Source: an uncultured Ligilactobacillus sp. (GTDB lineage: Bacteria; Bacillota; Bacilli; Lactobacillales; Lactobacillaceae). From it: a stretch of DNA of 64,000 bases. Positions 18,227 to 26,516 of this stretch are shown here, piece by piece. Both the position numbers and the translations under genes were made by a program. Location: the NCBI GenBank assembly GCA_934215475.1, contig CAKPZY010000005.1, positions 1 to 64,000 on the forward strand, read 5' to 3'. The notes beneath the pieces were generated by a model. That model did not search any database. It saw nothing but the letters and a program-made list of their open reading frames with translations, and was not told the origin of the DNA. Position 1 is the first letter of the stretch. Every line of letters starts with the position of its first letter.

Positions 18227-18238
18227 AATTCATTCCTC

Positions 18239-18433
18239 CTATTCTGCTATTTTATTTAAAATGGCTATGGCGATCTGCCGTGGTGAATCAAGTCCTTTGA
18301 CTTGCAAAAAATGTCCAATTACGCCGCCCACGATCGTTACCACTGCGATCAGAAGGGTCCACCAGAAGCCTAAGGTGATCCACAGTACACTGATCAACAG
18401 TCCCGCTGCGGCGCCAACATACGTTGCATTCAT
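18239..18433 (-). CDS. DUF2273 small membrane protein
   Basis: 64 residues with two membrane helices (AAGLLISVLWITLGFWW and LLIAVVTIVGGVIGHFL), matching the DUF2273 protein that sits between amaP and asp23 in many Firmicutes. GGGGAG lies about eight bases before ATG 18433. The upstream extension of the frame overlaps amaP and lacks a ribosome-binding site, so it is left out. It is likely part of the envelope-stress complex. Confidence 0.88.
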   Translation of the reverse strand: MNATYVGAAAGLLISVLWITLGFWWTLLIAVVTIVGGVIGHFLQVKGLDSPRQIAIAILNKIAE

Positions 18434-18473
18434 AAAAAAACTCCCCTTCTTTCTGCTCGCACAGACTGGCTTC

Positions 18474-19025
18474 CTAAACAACCGTGATCTTGTCGCCGGC
18501 ACGATATGGGATCAACCGTAATTTCATTTTTTTCAAGTTGACACCAAGTGTTTGTTCCAAATTTTTGCCCAAACTATCAGCGACCTGTTTCTCCAAAGAA
18601 TCGACATGCGAATCATCTACTAAAGTTGCTGTGACCTTAACCACCGCATTTTTCTTACGCCGGTTCAAACGAACTTTAACATCAACATTAATCAACAATG
18701 GATATTCGGCAGATAAAACATCAGCCAAGCTATGTTCCACTCCAACTTTACCGACGGTTAGCCGATAACTATGGTCTTGCTCAAGAACCAACGTTTTAGT
18801 GCTGGTAGGGACAAACAAAATGATCAGCCAGGTCAATAAACCGACAAGTCCTATGAATACAAATGCTCCAATGGTAAACCAGTGGCCATTTTCAGACATA
18901 AGAAACTTCTGCAAGGAATCTCCAGGAGCATAACGAGCCAAGAGCAATGCGTCAAGAAAGACCAGTGACAAGATCAATTGGATCACCGCGATCCAGCCGA
19001 TCCATAACTTGCTTCCATGTGACAC
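18474..19025 (-). CDS. amaP: AmaP, alkaline-shock response membrane anchor
   Basis: 183 residues with two N-terminal membrane helices (about 6-27 and 48-71), then a cytoplasmic Asp23-like domain with LADVLSAEYPLLINVDVKVR and VKVTATLVDDSHVDSLEKQV. In staphylococci AmaP anchors Asp23 to the membrane. AAAGGGG lies eight bases upstream of GTG 19025. The frame reaches back to ATG 19055, which has no site. It is first in the operon with DUF2273 and asp23. Confidence 0.9.
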   Translation of the reverse strand: MSHGSKLWIGWIAVIQLILSLVFLDALLLARYAPGDSLQKFLMSENGHWFTIGAFVFIGLVGLLTWLIILFVPTSTKTLVLEQDHSYRLTVGKVGVEHSLADVLSAEYPLLINVDVKVRLNRRKKNAVVKVTATLVDDSHVDSLEKQVADSLGKNLEQTLGVNLKKMKLRLIPYRAGDKITVV

Positions 19026-19273
19026 AGAATCATCCCCTTTGTAAAGCGTTCTCATTTATCAACTAAAATATAACATAAATATTTTTCCAATTATAGCGAA
19101 ACACCTTTATTTTTTGGCTATATTCTTTATTTCCAAATGCGGTTTTTGGCAAAAATTGTATACATTTATTATGAAAAGCTTAGTTGTATACTATGTTTAA
19201 TTTGGCAGAACAGAGATTACGAAATCAATGAAAAAGCAAATTGCCTCAAGCTTAATTCAAGGTTGGTCTCTGC

Positions 19274-19591
19274 TCACATATAGCGTGGAATATTCTTTCC
19301 GTTTGACTGCCAGATCTGACCAGAAAATCCAGTCAAGCGAAAAGTAAAACTAACACGTTTTCGCAATTCCCTCACAATTTGCTCAAAATAGATCCAGTCA
19401 TATTCTTCAATCACTCTGAGTGGAACAGAACGGGTATTTTCTGCCCCTTTTTTGAAAATAAAAAAGAAATTAAACGAATGATCGATTTTATCATTAACGA
19501 TCTGGATCTGATAACGGGCCGTGATATGCGGTTTAAAGTAATGGTTGATCCGTTCTTCCATGACATCGACTTGATTTTTTGCCGGCTGCAT
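19274..19591 (-). CDS. Hypothetical protein (about 105 residues)
   Basis: No family recognised. The residues after MQPAKNQVDVMEERINHYF form a mixed strand/helix pattern (HITARYQIQIVNDK, FNFFFIFKKG, VIEEYDWIYFEQIVRELRKR). It is soluble, with no signal or membrane segment. GAGGTG lies about six bases upstream of ATG 19591. The frame stays open upstream to 19783, but that portion lacks a plausible start and has a different composition, so I exclude it. Confidence 0.6.
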   Translation of the reverse strand: MQPAKNQVDVMEERINHYFKPHITARYQIQIVNDKIDHSFNFFFIFKKGAENTRSVPLRVIEEYDWIYFEQIVRELRKRVSFTFRLTGFSGQIWQSNGKNIPRYM

Positions 19592-19845
19592 TTTCATCAC
19601 CTCACTCTTTATTATACGAACATATGTTTGAATTTCAAGAGAAAAACCGCACTGTTTAAAAAATATCACCCGGTCACACCACTTATCTCTGAGATCTTTA
19701 ATCCAAAGAAGCGTGGACCATGCTTTGCGTTTTAAAAATAATTTCTTCATGACATATAGGAAAATCTGAAAATTAACAGTCAAAATGCATCATGTATGAT
19801 ATTGTTATTTTAGAAAATAAAATTCGTTCAAGGAGGACCATATAG

Positions 19846-20238
19846 ATGGCTGAAGATAACGTTAACGACCGTTTAACAGAAAACTCGCATGGGATTCCCC
19901 GTGTTAAACCGGATGAACAGAGAAAATATTTAGGTACGTTCCGCGAACGCGTGGCTTTGACTCTCAACCAAGGCGAGGCACAACAGGCGAAATTTATTGA
20001 TGTGCTCCACCGAGAATTAGATCATCATCCAGAATACCAGCTATTGATAAATGGCAATTCTTCGCAAACTGCTCTCAATAATCTAACAGAACTGTCTGAT
20101 GAGGTGAACAACCACTCCACAGTACTTGGCGGAAGTGCTGCACCCGGCGGGATAGAATCTTTGGCTGCAGTCGTCTGTGCCAAAGATAAAGCACTGCACA
20201 TTGACGAAGTAGATGCATCTAAAAGATTACCGCAATAA
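19846..20238 (+). CDS. YueI family protein (DUF1694)
   Basis: 130 residues. The N-terminal block DRLTENSHGIPRVKPDEQRK and following LGTFRERVALTL is the hallmark of the YueI family, widespread in Bacilli and of unknown biochemical function. The middle part (FIDVLHRELDHHPEYQLLING) also matches. The C-terminal third is polar and variable. AAGGAGG is just upstream of the ATG. It is convergent with the antiporter gene and shares its terminator. Confidence 0.85.
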   Translation: MAEDNVNDRLTENSHGIPRVKPDEQRKYLGTFRERVALTLNQGEAQQAKFIDVLHRELDHHPEYQLLINGNSSQTALNNLTELSDEVNNHSTVLGGSAAPGGIESLAAVVCAKDKALHIDEVDASKRLPQ

Positions 20239-20305
20239 AAAAACAGCTGAGGTGTTTGTGCCCGACATATTTTGTCGTGAATCAAACACTTAGGCTGTTT
20301 TTTTT
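20237..20305. terminator. Bidirectional terminator between yueI and the antiporter gene
   Basis: AAACAGC...GCTGTTT outside and GTGTTTG...CAAACAC inside form a long stem, with A- and T-runs on the two flanks, so it works for both converging genes. Confidence 0.9.
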
Positions 20306-21459
20306 GCAATTTGGTTGATCTCTGCCCGTAAAATAAAGGGCGCCAATAAAGTCGTAACCACGATCGCCCCGATCACAGCAGAGTAATTGTCGGTGGATAA
20401 TAAGTGCGCATTGAAACCTATTTGAGCAATGATCAAAGCCATTTCGCCGCGAGAAATCATCCCAGCGCCGATCATGGTCGAACTGGCATAGTCAAAATGG
20501 GCAAGGTGTGCGCCGATACCGGCCCCCAGCCATTTGGAAAATACACTCACAACAGTTAACACCGCAAATAACCCGAAGTCCGCTGCCAGTCCAGAAAGTG
20601 TCATATTTAAACCTACACTGATAAAGAACACTGGAATGAAAACAGCATAGCCGATCGGCTCGACCTTAATATCGATCTTGCGGTGGTATTTCGTTTGTCC
20701 AACTGCTAACCCGGCAAAAAACGCGCCGATTGCTGCGCTTAAGCCCACTTTCTCGGCCAAATACGCGGATCCAAGACATAAAATAAGGGCCATCACTGTT
20801 TCTGAAACAGGTACCAGCCATCTTTCACCCAAGCGCATTAAGACGGGTACAACAAAACGTCCCATGATAAATAAAAAGATAAAGAAACTGACTTGCAGTA
20901 TAATGCCCAACCACAGTGGCAATTGACTGCTAGAATTGATCTGATCTCCCTCCAAGCTGATCAATACGCTCAGGACAATAATTGATAAAACGTCGTCAAC
21001 GACAGCAGCACCAAGGATCGTAGTTCCCTGCGGACTATTTAATTTGTGCATATTCTTCAAAACTTCCACTGATATTGAAACGGAAGTTGCAGCAAAAATC
21101 ACACCTAAAAACATATTTTCGGTTTGATTCAAGCCAAAGAACTCACCCACTAAAAAAGCTCCAATGATAGGTAAGATCATTCCAGCCACAGCCACTAACA
21201 AGCTGGGTTTCAAATATCTTTTCAACAAACTAACGTCGCTTTCCAACCCGCCGATAAACATTAAAATTATTACACCAATTTCAGAAAATACAGAGATAAA
21301 ATTATTAGGAGATACCCAATTCAATACCGCGGGACCTATCAGAACACCAGCAAGCAGCTGGCCGATGACGGGCGGAAAATTTAAGCGCGCACTCCAGTGA
21401 CCAGCCACAGCAGTCACTATTAGTATTAAACAAAGGTTACCGATTGCAGCCAAATTCAT
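20290..21459 (-). CDS. NapA-type monovalent cation:proton antiporter (CPA2)
   Basis: 389 residues and about twelve membrane helices. It has the CPA2 motifs FPPVIGQLLAGVLIGP, FSEIGVIILMFIGGLESD and ATSVSISVEVL. The Asp-Asp ion-binding pair is in AAVVDDVLSIIVLSV. No TrkA-N or other regulatory domain follows, as in NapA of Enterococcus and Thermus. It should exchange Na+ (or K+) for H+ and help with pH or salt stress. AAAGGA precedes the ATG. The leader contains a long terminator-like hairpin, suggesting regulation before the start codon. Confidence 0.88.
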   Translation of the reverse strand: MNLAAIGNLCLILIVTAVAGHWSARLNFPPVIGQLLAGVLIGPAVLNWVSPNNFISVFSEIGVIILMFIGGLESDVSLLKRYLKPSLLVAVAGMILPIIGAFLVGEFFGLNQTENMFLGVIFAATSVSISVEVLKNMHKLNSPQGTTILGAAVVDDVLSIIVLSVLISLEGDQINSSSQLPLWLGIILQVSFFIFLFIMGRFVVPVLMRLGERWLVPVSETVMALILCLGSAYLAEKVGLSAAIGAFFAGLAVGQTKYHRKIDIKVEPIGYAVFIPVFFISVGLNMTLSGLAADFGLFAVLTVVSVFSKWLGAGIGAHLAHFDYASSTMIGAGMISRGEMALIIAQIGFNAHLLSTDNYSAVIGAIVVTTLLAPFILRAEINQIAKKTA

Positions 21460-21481
21460 CCATTCCTTTCACATTTTAATT

Positions 21482-21583
21482 AAAAAAACCATGGCCTAAA
21501 AATCTATCCTAGCAACCCAAACTAGGATAAGATTCTTGAAAGCCACGGCTCCAACCAATTTTAATTTAATTGTCAGTATTATA
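21482..21583 (-). promoter_or_regulatory. Antiporter leader: promoter and terminator-like hairpin
   Basis: Minus-strand extended -10 TGTTATAAT (hexamer at 21583-21578), then within the ~110-nt leader a stem of CCGTGGCT with AGGCCATGG enclosing AAGAATCTTATCCTAG with CTAGGATAGATTTTT (21548-21489), directly followed by seven Ts (21488-21482). This is an intrinsic-terminator shape located between the promoter and the start codon at 21459, as in riboswitch or attenuator leaders. No T-box or other named aptamer was recognised. Confidence 0.6.
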
Positions 21584-21817
21584 ACATAAAAAAGCGAAAA
21601 CTAACGGCTTAGTTTAATCGACATTAGCGTAATCTCGATTGTCATTAAGCACTTATTAACAGTAGAAAACCTAAGCTAAATCATGATAAACAAACTTCTC
21701 ACCACTATTCAACGCACATATGCAGCCATAAATGAGGTTAACCTAAGGTGCTTTGACTTTTTTCATTTGGTTAACTAAGCTTGAAGCAGAACATTTTTTA
21801 AAATTGGAGGTCTATAT

Positions 21818-22678
21818 ATGGAACACCGAATCGCGGTGATCTCTGATAGCCACGGAAATTCAACGGCACTGGAAGCGGTCGTTACTGATGCATTGAAACA
21901 CGGTGCAGAAGAATTTTGGTCACTAGGAGATATGGTGCTTGGCGGAGCAACTTCTGAGGAATGTTTGCAGATCCTAGATCAGATCAATACAAAACAAGCT
22001 TTATTGGGTAATTGGGAAGCCGACTATAACTTAGAGATGGCTCAGCCTAATTTTGATTTGAACGACCCGACCAATGTCTATTTCACAATGCTAGTGAAGT
22101 ATGAAAATAGCCGCTTCAATGAAAAACATCTTCACCAACTCACCCAGTTACCAATGAGTGCGCGTAAGAAACTAGGCAACCTGGTTTTTTCGCTTACCCA
22201 CAATCTGCCCGGGCAAAACCACGGTCATTCTCTTTATCCGACACAACCGGAAAAGAATTTTGACCAGTTGACGTTAGATCAAACAATAGATGTCGCGATC
22301 TACGCTCACATCCACAGTCCCTTATGGCGCTATTCTGACACTGGACAAATTATCCTTAATCCAGGTTCGGTCGGACAGCCATGGGATACTCGCGGAAAGT
22401 TGTTAATAAATCGTGCAGCCAGCTATTTACTGCTAACAGTTTCTACACAAGGGATCGAAGATATTGATTTTCGGCGGGCACCCTATGATCCAAATGTTGA
22501 AATACAAAAGGCAGAAGCAAATAATTTCCCTTATGTCGAATTAGAACGTAAATTATTGCTGACAGGAAATGCTTCAACCCATAACAAGCCGTTACTCAAA
22601 AAAATCAATGCAGCTCATCATTATGATGAAGAAGCTGCACAATATTTGCAGTTACTGCAAAAGAGAGCTGCTCAATAA
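21818..22678 (+). CDS. Metallophosphoesterase (YfcE/MJ0936-like)
   Basis: 286 residues. Calcineurin-like metal motifs are in order: ISDSHGN near residue 9, SLGDMVLGG near 38, GNWE near 62, THNLPG, and IYAHIHSPLW near 164, then NPGSVGQPWD. These place it with the small phosphodiesterase-type metallophosphoesterases. The C-terminal extension of about 80 residues (after VSTQGIEDIDFRRAPYDP) is common in lactobacillar homologues. Natural substrate is unknown. GGAGG lies about eight bases before the ATG. A hairpin with GGCAA/TTGCC and Ts at about 22711-22752 may terminate it. Confidence 0.88.
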   Translation: MEHRIAVISDSHGNSTALEAVVTDALKHGAEEFWSLGDMVLGGATSEECLQILDQINTKQALLGNWEADYNLEMAQPNFDLNDPTNVYFTMLVKYENSRFNEKHLHQLTQLPMSARKKLGNLVFSLTHNLPGQNHGHSLYPTQPEKNFDQLTLDQTIDVAIYAHIHSPLWRYSDTGQIILNPGSVGQPWDTRGKLLINRAASYLLLTVSTQGIEDIDFRRAPYDPNVEIQKAEANNFPYVELERKLLLTGNASTHNKPLLKKINAAHHYDEEAAQYLQLLQKRAAQ

Positions 22679-22710
22679 TTAAAATTTGTTCCATGGAATC
22701 TAAATAAAGC

Positions 22711-22752
22711 ATTGGCAACTACTGGTTACACACAGTTTTTGCCGGTGTTTTT
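22711..22752 (+). terminator. Probable terminator of the metallophosphoesterase gene
   Basis: GGCAA..ACTG...CAG..TTGCC imperfect hairpin followed by GGTG and seven Ts. The stem is weaker than others in the window. Confidence 0.5.
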
Positions 22753-22900
22753 TTGAATTTTGGCAAGACAGTAACTTTAAAAGGGGATATGGTCTCATTG
22801 ATCAAACAAGCGCCCCGCGTTATTTTTAACTATGATCAAGCAGAAGACGACCAAAAACAGTTAAATTTGAATTGAATATTCAAAGTTTTTACATGGAATG

Positions 22901-23026
22901 AAAAAACTCGCCGATCCGTTTCAGATCGGTGAGCTCAAAGCATTTTTACTTTTCAAAGTAATCAATACATATAGGGAGGTTATTGGTTACTGATTATATT
23001 GTACCAAATGTTTATTAGTTTGTGAA
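22901..23026 (-). ncRNA. Candidate ~92-nt small RNA with exposed CCUCCC loop
   Basis: Minus-strand promoter TTCACA (23026-23021), 17-base spacer, TACAAT (23003-22998). The predicted transcript starts near 22992. Its first stem pairs AGTAACCAATA with TATTGATTACT (one mismatch), leaving a 13-base loop ACCTCCCTATATG. It ends at a terminator CTCACCGATC/GATCGGCGAG plus six Ts (22933-22901). No ORF or neighbouring gene needs this promoter and terminator. The C-rich loop is complementary to AGGGAGG ribosome-binding sites, as in C-rich regulatory RNAs of Firmicutes. Not matched to a named RNA family. Confidence 0.5.
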
Positions 23027-23166
23027 GAATCCTTAGCCACTATATATAATTATATTGATATAAAGCCTACACCCAACATTCATACTGAACTCTAATCTTT
23101 CTCTCTCAAAACGTGCTGGTTTCCCAAACTATGAATCTATCAAAAATTACATTTCTATACGTGGGT

Positions 23167-23385
23167 TTAGTTTATTGTCTTCTTAGCCAAATCTACTTTG
23201 TACCTCGTTTTGCTTCCCTTTTCATCTTGAATAATGACGTAGTATAATGTATCATCCGCCTCGGTGTACCTTTCAACATCTTGTATCCTTCCCGGTATGT
23301 GGGCCCTTTTTAAAATATCAGCGATTCTCTGCCTAATTTCGCGGCCAGCCAAGAAAGATTTAAAAAAATCATGATCGTTATCCAA
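23167..23385 (-). CDS. Hypothetical protein (72 residues, TTG start)
   Basis: Small soluble protein, not recognised. The N-terminal half is helical (FFKSFLAGREIRQRIADILK) and the C-terminal half has strand pattern (LYYVIIQDEKGSKTRYKVDL). GAGGTG about six bases upstream supports TTG 23385. It lies alone on the minus strand near the other hypothetical gene 23564-24055, with about 180 bases between them. Confidence 0.55.
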   Translation of the reverse strand: MDNDHDFFKSFLAGREIRQRIADILKRAHIPGRIQDVERYTEADDTLYYVIIQDEKGSKTRYKVDLAKKTIN

Positions 23386-23563
23386 AAAATCACCTCGATC
23401 AAAGAAGCCAATGATGAAAAAATTTAAGTCTAAACGATTGCCGGGTTCTAACGCGATAATGACTAGTGAAATGTAATGACATCAAGTTGGGCGAAGATAA
23501 ATATGAAATTAAGCTGATCAACTCATGTGCTCTCAGTTGTTTTTGCTGCATGAAACCTACATT

Positions 23564-24055
23564 TTACTCACGATCAAATAAAGTAACTTGGGAATCATAG
23601 AAATTATCATTCAAATTTATTAGCAATTTTTTCACGGACTTATGAAACTCTTGCCAATTTTCATTATCTGCTGTTTTATCTTCGTGACCGTCGAAATATA
23701 AGACACCGTACTTAGTCTGAATGCCCTTTTCGTCAGGGTGATACACTAAAAAGCCCAAAGAATTCCCTAAAATCACTTCATAAATAGATGCTTTATCCCC
23801 CGGATCATAATCCTTGGTAAAACGCAACGTCACACTGTCGCGTTTTACCACTCTCTCCAACTCGGGCACAGCACGCAGTTCGGTATGGTATACCATTGCC
23901 AGCTGAGCGAACCGTTCCAAATCACGCCGCGGGATCTCCTCACCATTTGAGTAACCAAACAAGCGAGCACTTAAAGCCAATTCATTTTTATAAACTACTT
24001 TACGTTTACCAGAAAGTGCAACTACATTGGTCAAAATATTCTCTAAGTAACTCAT
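23564..24055 (-). CDS. Hypothetical protein (163 residues)
   Basis: No family recognised. Acidic soluble protein without signal or membrane segment. The first 60 residues are helix-rich (ALSARLFGYSNGEEIPRRDL) and the middle has strands (VILGNSLGFLVYHPDEKG, KYGVLYFDGHEDKT). AAGGGGG lies about twelve bases before the ATG. It is followed by a long gene-poor stretch upstream (24056-25083) containing a gene remnant and repeats, which hints at a plastic locus. Confidence 0.6.
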   Translation of the reverse strand: MSYLENILTNVVALSGKRKVVYKNELALSARLFGYSNGEEIPRRDLERFAQLAMVYHTELRAVPELERVVKRDSVTLRFTKDYDPGDKASIYEVILGNSLGFLVYHPDEKGIQTKYGVLYFDGHEDKTADNENWQEFHKSVKKLLINLNDNFYDSQVTLFDRE

Positions 24056-24280
24056 AATAACTTTGAGCCCCCTTCACATCGCAAATTTATTTCAGATCGA
24101 CAACTTCCTTTCGCTTCACCTTTATCTTAAACCAAAACTGGGTTTTAACCCACAATAAAGCACGGTATTGACAAAGAAGTAAAAAAAATCTGGAGTGCAA
24201 CAACCTCCGGAACTAACCACTTGCTATTTACCTTCTTTGGAGATCTTCATTGATTATTTTTAATTCACAAATTAATCTTT

Positions 24281-24472
24281 CTAATGATACAAAAAGTTGC
24301 ATATTTCTGTGCCATCAGACTCATGTTCCCCAAGTTTTAAATAAAATGTTTGTCCTGTCCAAACAAACGGAGATGAATTCTGCATAACAAAAAAACCATG
24401 ACCTTGCTCATTGGCATGATCATAGTTGGTGTAGTGGATATATTTTTTCTGTACTTGTACCTGCTTCTTAAG
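24281..24472 (-). pseudogene. C-terminal remnant of a decayed gene
   Basis: An open minus-strand frame of about 63 codons without a start codon, ending at TAG 24283-24281. It reads as convincing protein: KKYIHYTNYDHANEQGHGFF, then MQNSSPFVWTGQTFYLKLG and TEICNFLYH at the end. An in-frame TAA sits immediately upstream and no continuation was found in the other frames. I cannot name the parent family. Confidence 0.5.
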
Positions 24473-24639
24473 TAATTATTTATAAATGCTTGGACAAATT
24501 TACACGCTTTCTAGTTTGGCGTGATAATAATCGTGTCTACAACACTTAAACTTTCCCAAATAAAGAAGTGGGACTCCATAATTACGAAGTACTGAAAGGC
24601 ACGCGCAGTAACAAATCCTTTTTTTACAGGATGTATGTT

Positions 24640-24814
24640 CAACTTAGTTCAATTATTCTATTTTTTGGACCATGTTTGCCAAACTTGATTCAATTACTCT
24701 GCTTTTTGGACCATGTTTGCCAAACTTAGTTCAGTTACTCCACTTTTTGGATCATTTTTGCCAAACTTGGTTCAGTTATTCTGAAATTTTCGCGTATGCG
24801 TGTCAAACTTGAGC
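24640..24814. repeat. Tandem repeat, 41-bp period (about four copies)
   Basis: Units begin at 24640, 24681, 24722 and 24763 (41, 41, 41, then 42 bases), with a partial fifth at 24805. The core is AAACTTGATTCAATTACTCT, then TTTTTGGACCATGTTTGCC. Unit junctions form the dyad GTTTG-C-CAAAC. A lone fragment TGCCAAACTTGAATAAG occurs near 26082. The sequence differs from the 12231 and 35941 arrays, but the period is the same. Confidence 0.85.
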
Positions 24815-24888
24815 TAGGGTCCACAAAAATAAAACGCCCAATCAAAACATTGGCATCTACGTTTTTGTTCTGTTATGGTATGCATAGT

Positions 24889-24904
24889 TAATCGTGCACG
24901 ATTA
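24889..24904. promoter_or_regulatory. Perfect 16-bp palindrome upstream of ohr
   Basis: TAATCGTGCACGATTA, about 180 bases before the peroxidase start and upstream of its likely promoter (TTGAAT, 17 bases, TATATC). Could be an operator. No regulator gene adjoins. Confidence 0.35.
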
Positions 24905-25083
24905 TAACTGAAACTCTATCAAACTATTAGCTTTCCTTGAGAGATATTTGCTCCGGTTATTTGCAAGCGAGCCCTTTATTAAATTGCCAGCTTTTAAGCT
25001 AATTAATTGAATCACTCTCGCATTTGATGTATATCTTGGATTGGTAAGCGAAAGGTCAAAGATTTTACGAAAGGAGCATTTTA

Positions 25084-25506
25084 ATGAGTATAGATTATTC
25101 AAGTATGAAAAAAATAGGTGTTTCGCGTTCAGTTAATACTGGCGGTCGTGAGGGTGAGTCTGTCGCCCCCGATGGTACATTTTCCACTAAAACTTCGATG
25201 ACTAAAAAAGAAGGCGCAACCACACCAGAAATGTTGTTTGCGGCCGGTTTCTCAGCTTGTTTCAATAGTGCGATGTCCTTCACTTTAAGCAAAGCAGGGA
25301 AAGGTGACCTTCACAGAACTGTCACTGCCAATGTTGATCTCTACGCTGCTAGCCAAACAGATTTTAATTTAAAAGTTAGACTAGTTGGTCACATCGATGG
25401 TGTCAGCCCAGAAGAAACTATTAAGTACATGCATGATACGGAAAAAGTTTGTCCTTACTCAAAGGCTGTCGCCGGAAATATTGACGTTGAGGTTTCAGCA
25501 GAATAG
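25084..25506 (+). CDS. ohr: Organic hydroperoxide resistance protein (Ohr/OsmC family)
   Basis: 140 residues, standard Ohr size. The two redox Cys are in GFSACFNSAM (near residue 60) and EKVCPYSKAVAGN (near 124). The Arg of the GREGESVAPDGT region is also conserved. The enzyme reduces organic peroxides with dihydrolipoamide-type thiols in the cytoplasm. AAAGGAG lies about eight bases before the ATG. It is monocistronic and ends at a strong bidirectional terminator. The usual partner regulator OhrR (MarR family) is not adjacent. Confidence 0.9.
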   Translation: MSIDYSSMKKIGVSRSVNTGGREGESVAPDGTFSTKTSMTKKEGATTPEMLFAAGFSACFNSAMSFTLSKAGKGDLHRTVTANVDLYAASQTDFNLKVRLVGHIDGVSPEETIKYMHDTEKVCPYSKAVAGNIDVEVSAE

Positions 25507-25524
25507 CCATTACTGCCAAAAAAT

Positions 25525-25573
25525 ATAGTCATCAAAAAGACGGGTATGTGCAGTCTTTTTGATGACTATTTTA
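25525..25573. terminator. Bidirectional terminator between ohr and 25571-25897
   Basis: ATAGTCATCAAAAAGAC (25525-25541) is the exact inverse of GTCTTTTTGATGACTAT (25553-25569), a 17-bp perfect stem with flanking A/T runs. Confidence 0.9.
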
Positions 25574-25897
25574 ATGTATTTCCAACGAAAAAAGAAATTT
25601 TCCAATAAATACTCCGATCAAGAGGCCTGCAACTAAGAGCATGACCTTAGTATTACTCTTGTCCTTGGCCAATCTTTTTTGCAAGGCTAACGCTAATTCA
25701 ATCTTTCCTTTTTCCGTTAAATACAAATTTTTGATCATATATCTGCCTGTCCTTCGATTCGAATTCAAGGTATATTCAACGAATTTTCTCTTAAAAATCA
25801 GATTATTCAAAATTTCATTTCTTTGCACATCAGTAGCAGAAACTTGCCCTTCATCCACTCTTTTGAGCAGCTTTACCTGCTGATTATTCAAGCTCAA
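25571..25897 (-). CDS. Winged-helix-like protein with C-terminal membrane anchor (hypothetical)
   Basis: 108 residues. The first 80 suggest a winged-helix fold (QQVKLLKRVDEGQVSATDVQ, then YLTEKGKIELALAL), and the last 25 are one membrane span (VMLLVAGLLIGVFIGKFLF). A membrane-tethered regulator or a small anchoring protein are both possible. ATG 25942 opens the frame without a ribosome-binding site. TTG 25897 has AGGGAG eight bases upstream and is chosen. Confidence 0.55.
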   Translation of the reverse strand: MSLNNQQVKLLKRVDEGQVSATDVQRNEILNNLIFKRKFVEYTLNSNRRTGRYMIKNLYLTEKGKIELALALQKRLAKDKSNTKVMLLVAGLLIGVFIGKFLFSLEIH

Positions 25898-26123
25898 TTT
25901 GTTCGCTCCCTGTCTTAAAATCAATAAGTGCACAGTTTTCATAGATTCACAATTTGGTATTTTACTCTAATTATTTATCTATTTCAATTTAGTGAAGTAA
26001 GTTTTACAAAATACATTATCTGACCAGTACGAGTAAATTTTTTAGGGCTTGCTTATGCTTCCCTATTAAAAATAAACTGGCACACCTTTCTGCCAAACTT
26101 GAATAAGAAAATACTTTTCACAT

Positions 26124-26153
26124 AAAAACAGGCAGCCGTAAATCAGCTGTCTG
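26124..26153 (-). terminator. Terminator of the 49-residue ORF
   Basis: CAGACAGC...GCTGCCTG stem on the minus strand followed by five Ts, right after the stop at 26158. Confidence 0.75.
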
Positions 26154-26157
26154 TCTT

Positions 26158-26307
26158 TTATCTGGTACCCTTTATCCATTTCAAATGTGCTTTCAGCTTA
26201 GGATCCTTCAAGATCTCCGGGTCTTGGGCCCAATTATCTCCGTATGTATGATCAAGGTAAGAAATAATTTTGTGTGTGCGTATCCTCATTTCTTCACGCT
26301 GTACCAT
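26158..26307 (-). CDS. Small hypothetical protein (49 residues)
   Basis: ATG 26307 with GGGGG eight bases upstream, stop TAA at 26160-26158, own terminator just after. The peptide (MVQREEMRIRTHKIISYLDH... ending LKWIKGTR) is charged, helical in appearance and rich in aromatic/His residues. It is too short for routine ORF filters, but good initiation and termination signals support a real gene. Family not recognised. Confidence 0.6.
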   Translation of the reverse strand: MVQREEMRIRTHKIISYLDHTYGDNWAQDPEILKDPKLKAHLKWIKGTR

Positions 26308-26516
26308 TATATTCGCCCCCTTAATCACTTTTACCTGTCACAAAAATAAAATCATCCAACCGCACTCTTATCATACAGCTTTTTGGCCGTACCTGGTCAA
26401 ATTAGGTTTCTGCAATTACATAAGATGTTATCGCGGTTCTGCCGTAGATCAGCTGAAATTACTGTCTTGATCCATCGGTATGGTTCTTTTTGTCCTCCAA
26501 ATCGTTTTTTAGAAAT

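Noticed and set aside
22744-22875. Plus-strand frame reading FGKTVTLKGDMVSLIKQAPR to a TGA
   Set aside because: Reads like protein for about 40 codons but lacks a start with proper spacing and any match. Perhaps a remnant; too weak to list.
22966-23023. AGGGAGG followed by a TTG and 11 codons on the plus strand
   Set aside because: Could be a micro-ORF, but no promoter or terminator was seen on that strand, whereas the opposite strand has both. The sRNA reading is preferred.
26308-26516. Short frames in the gap between the 49-residue ORF and pncB
   Set aside because: Only frames of fewer than ten codons have plausible starts. I see nothing supportable in this stretch.
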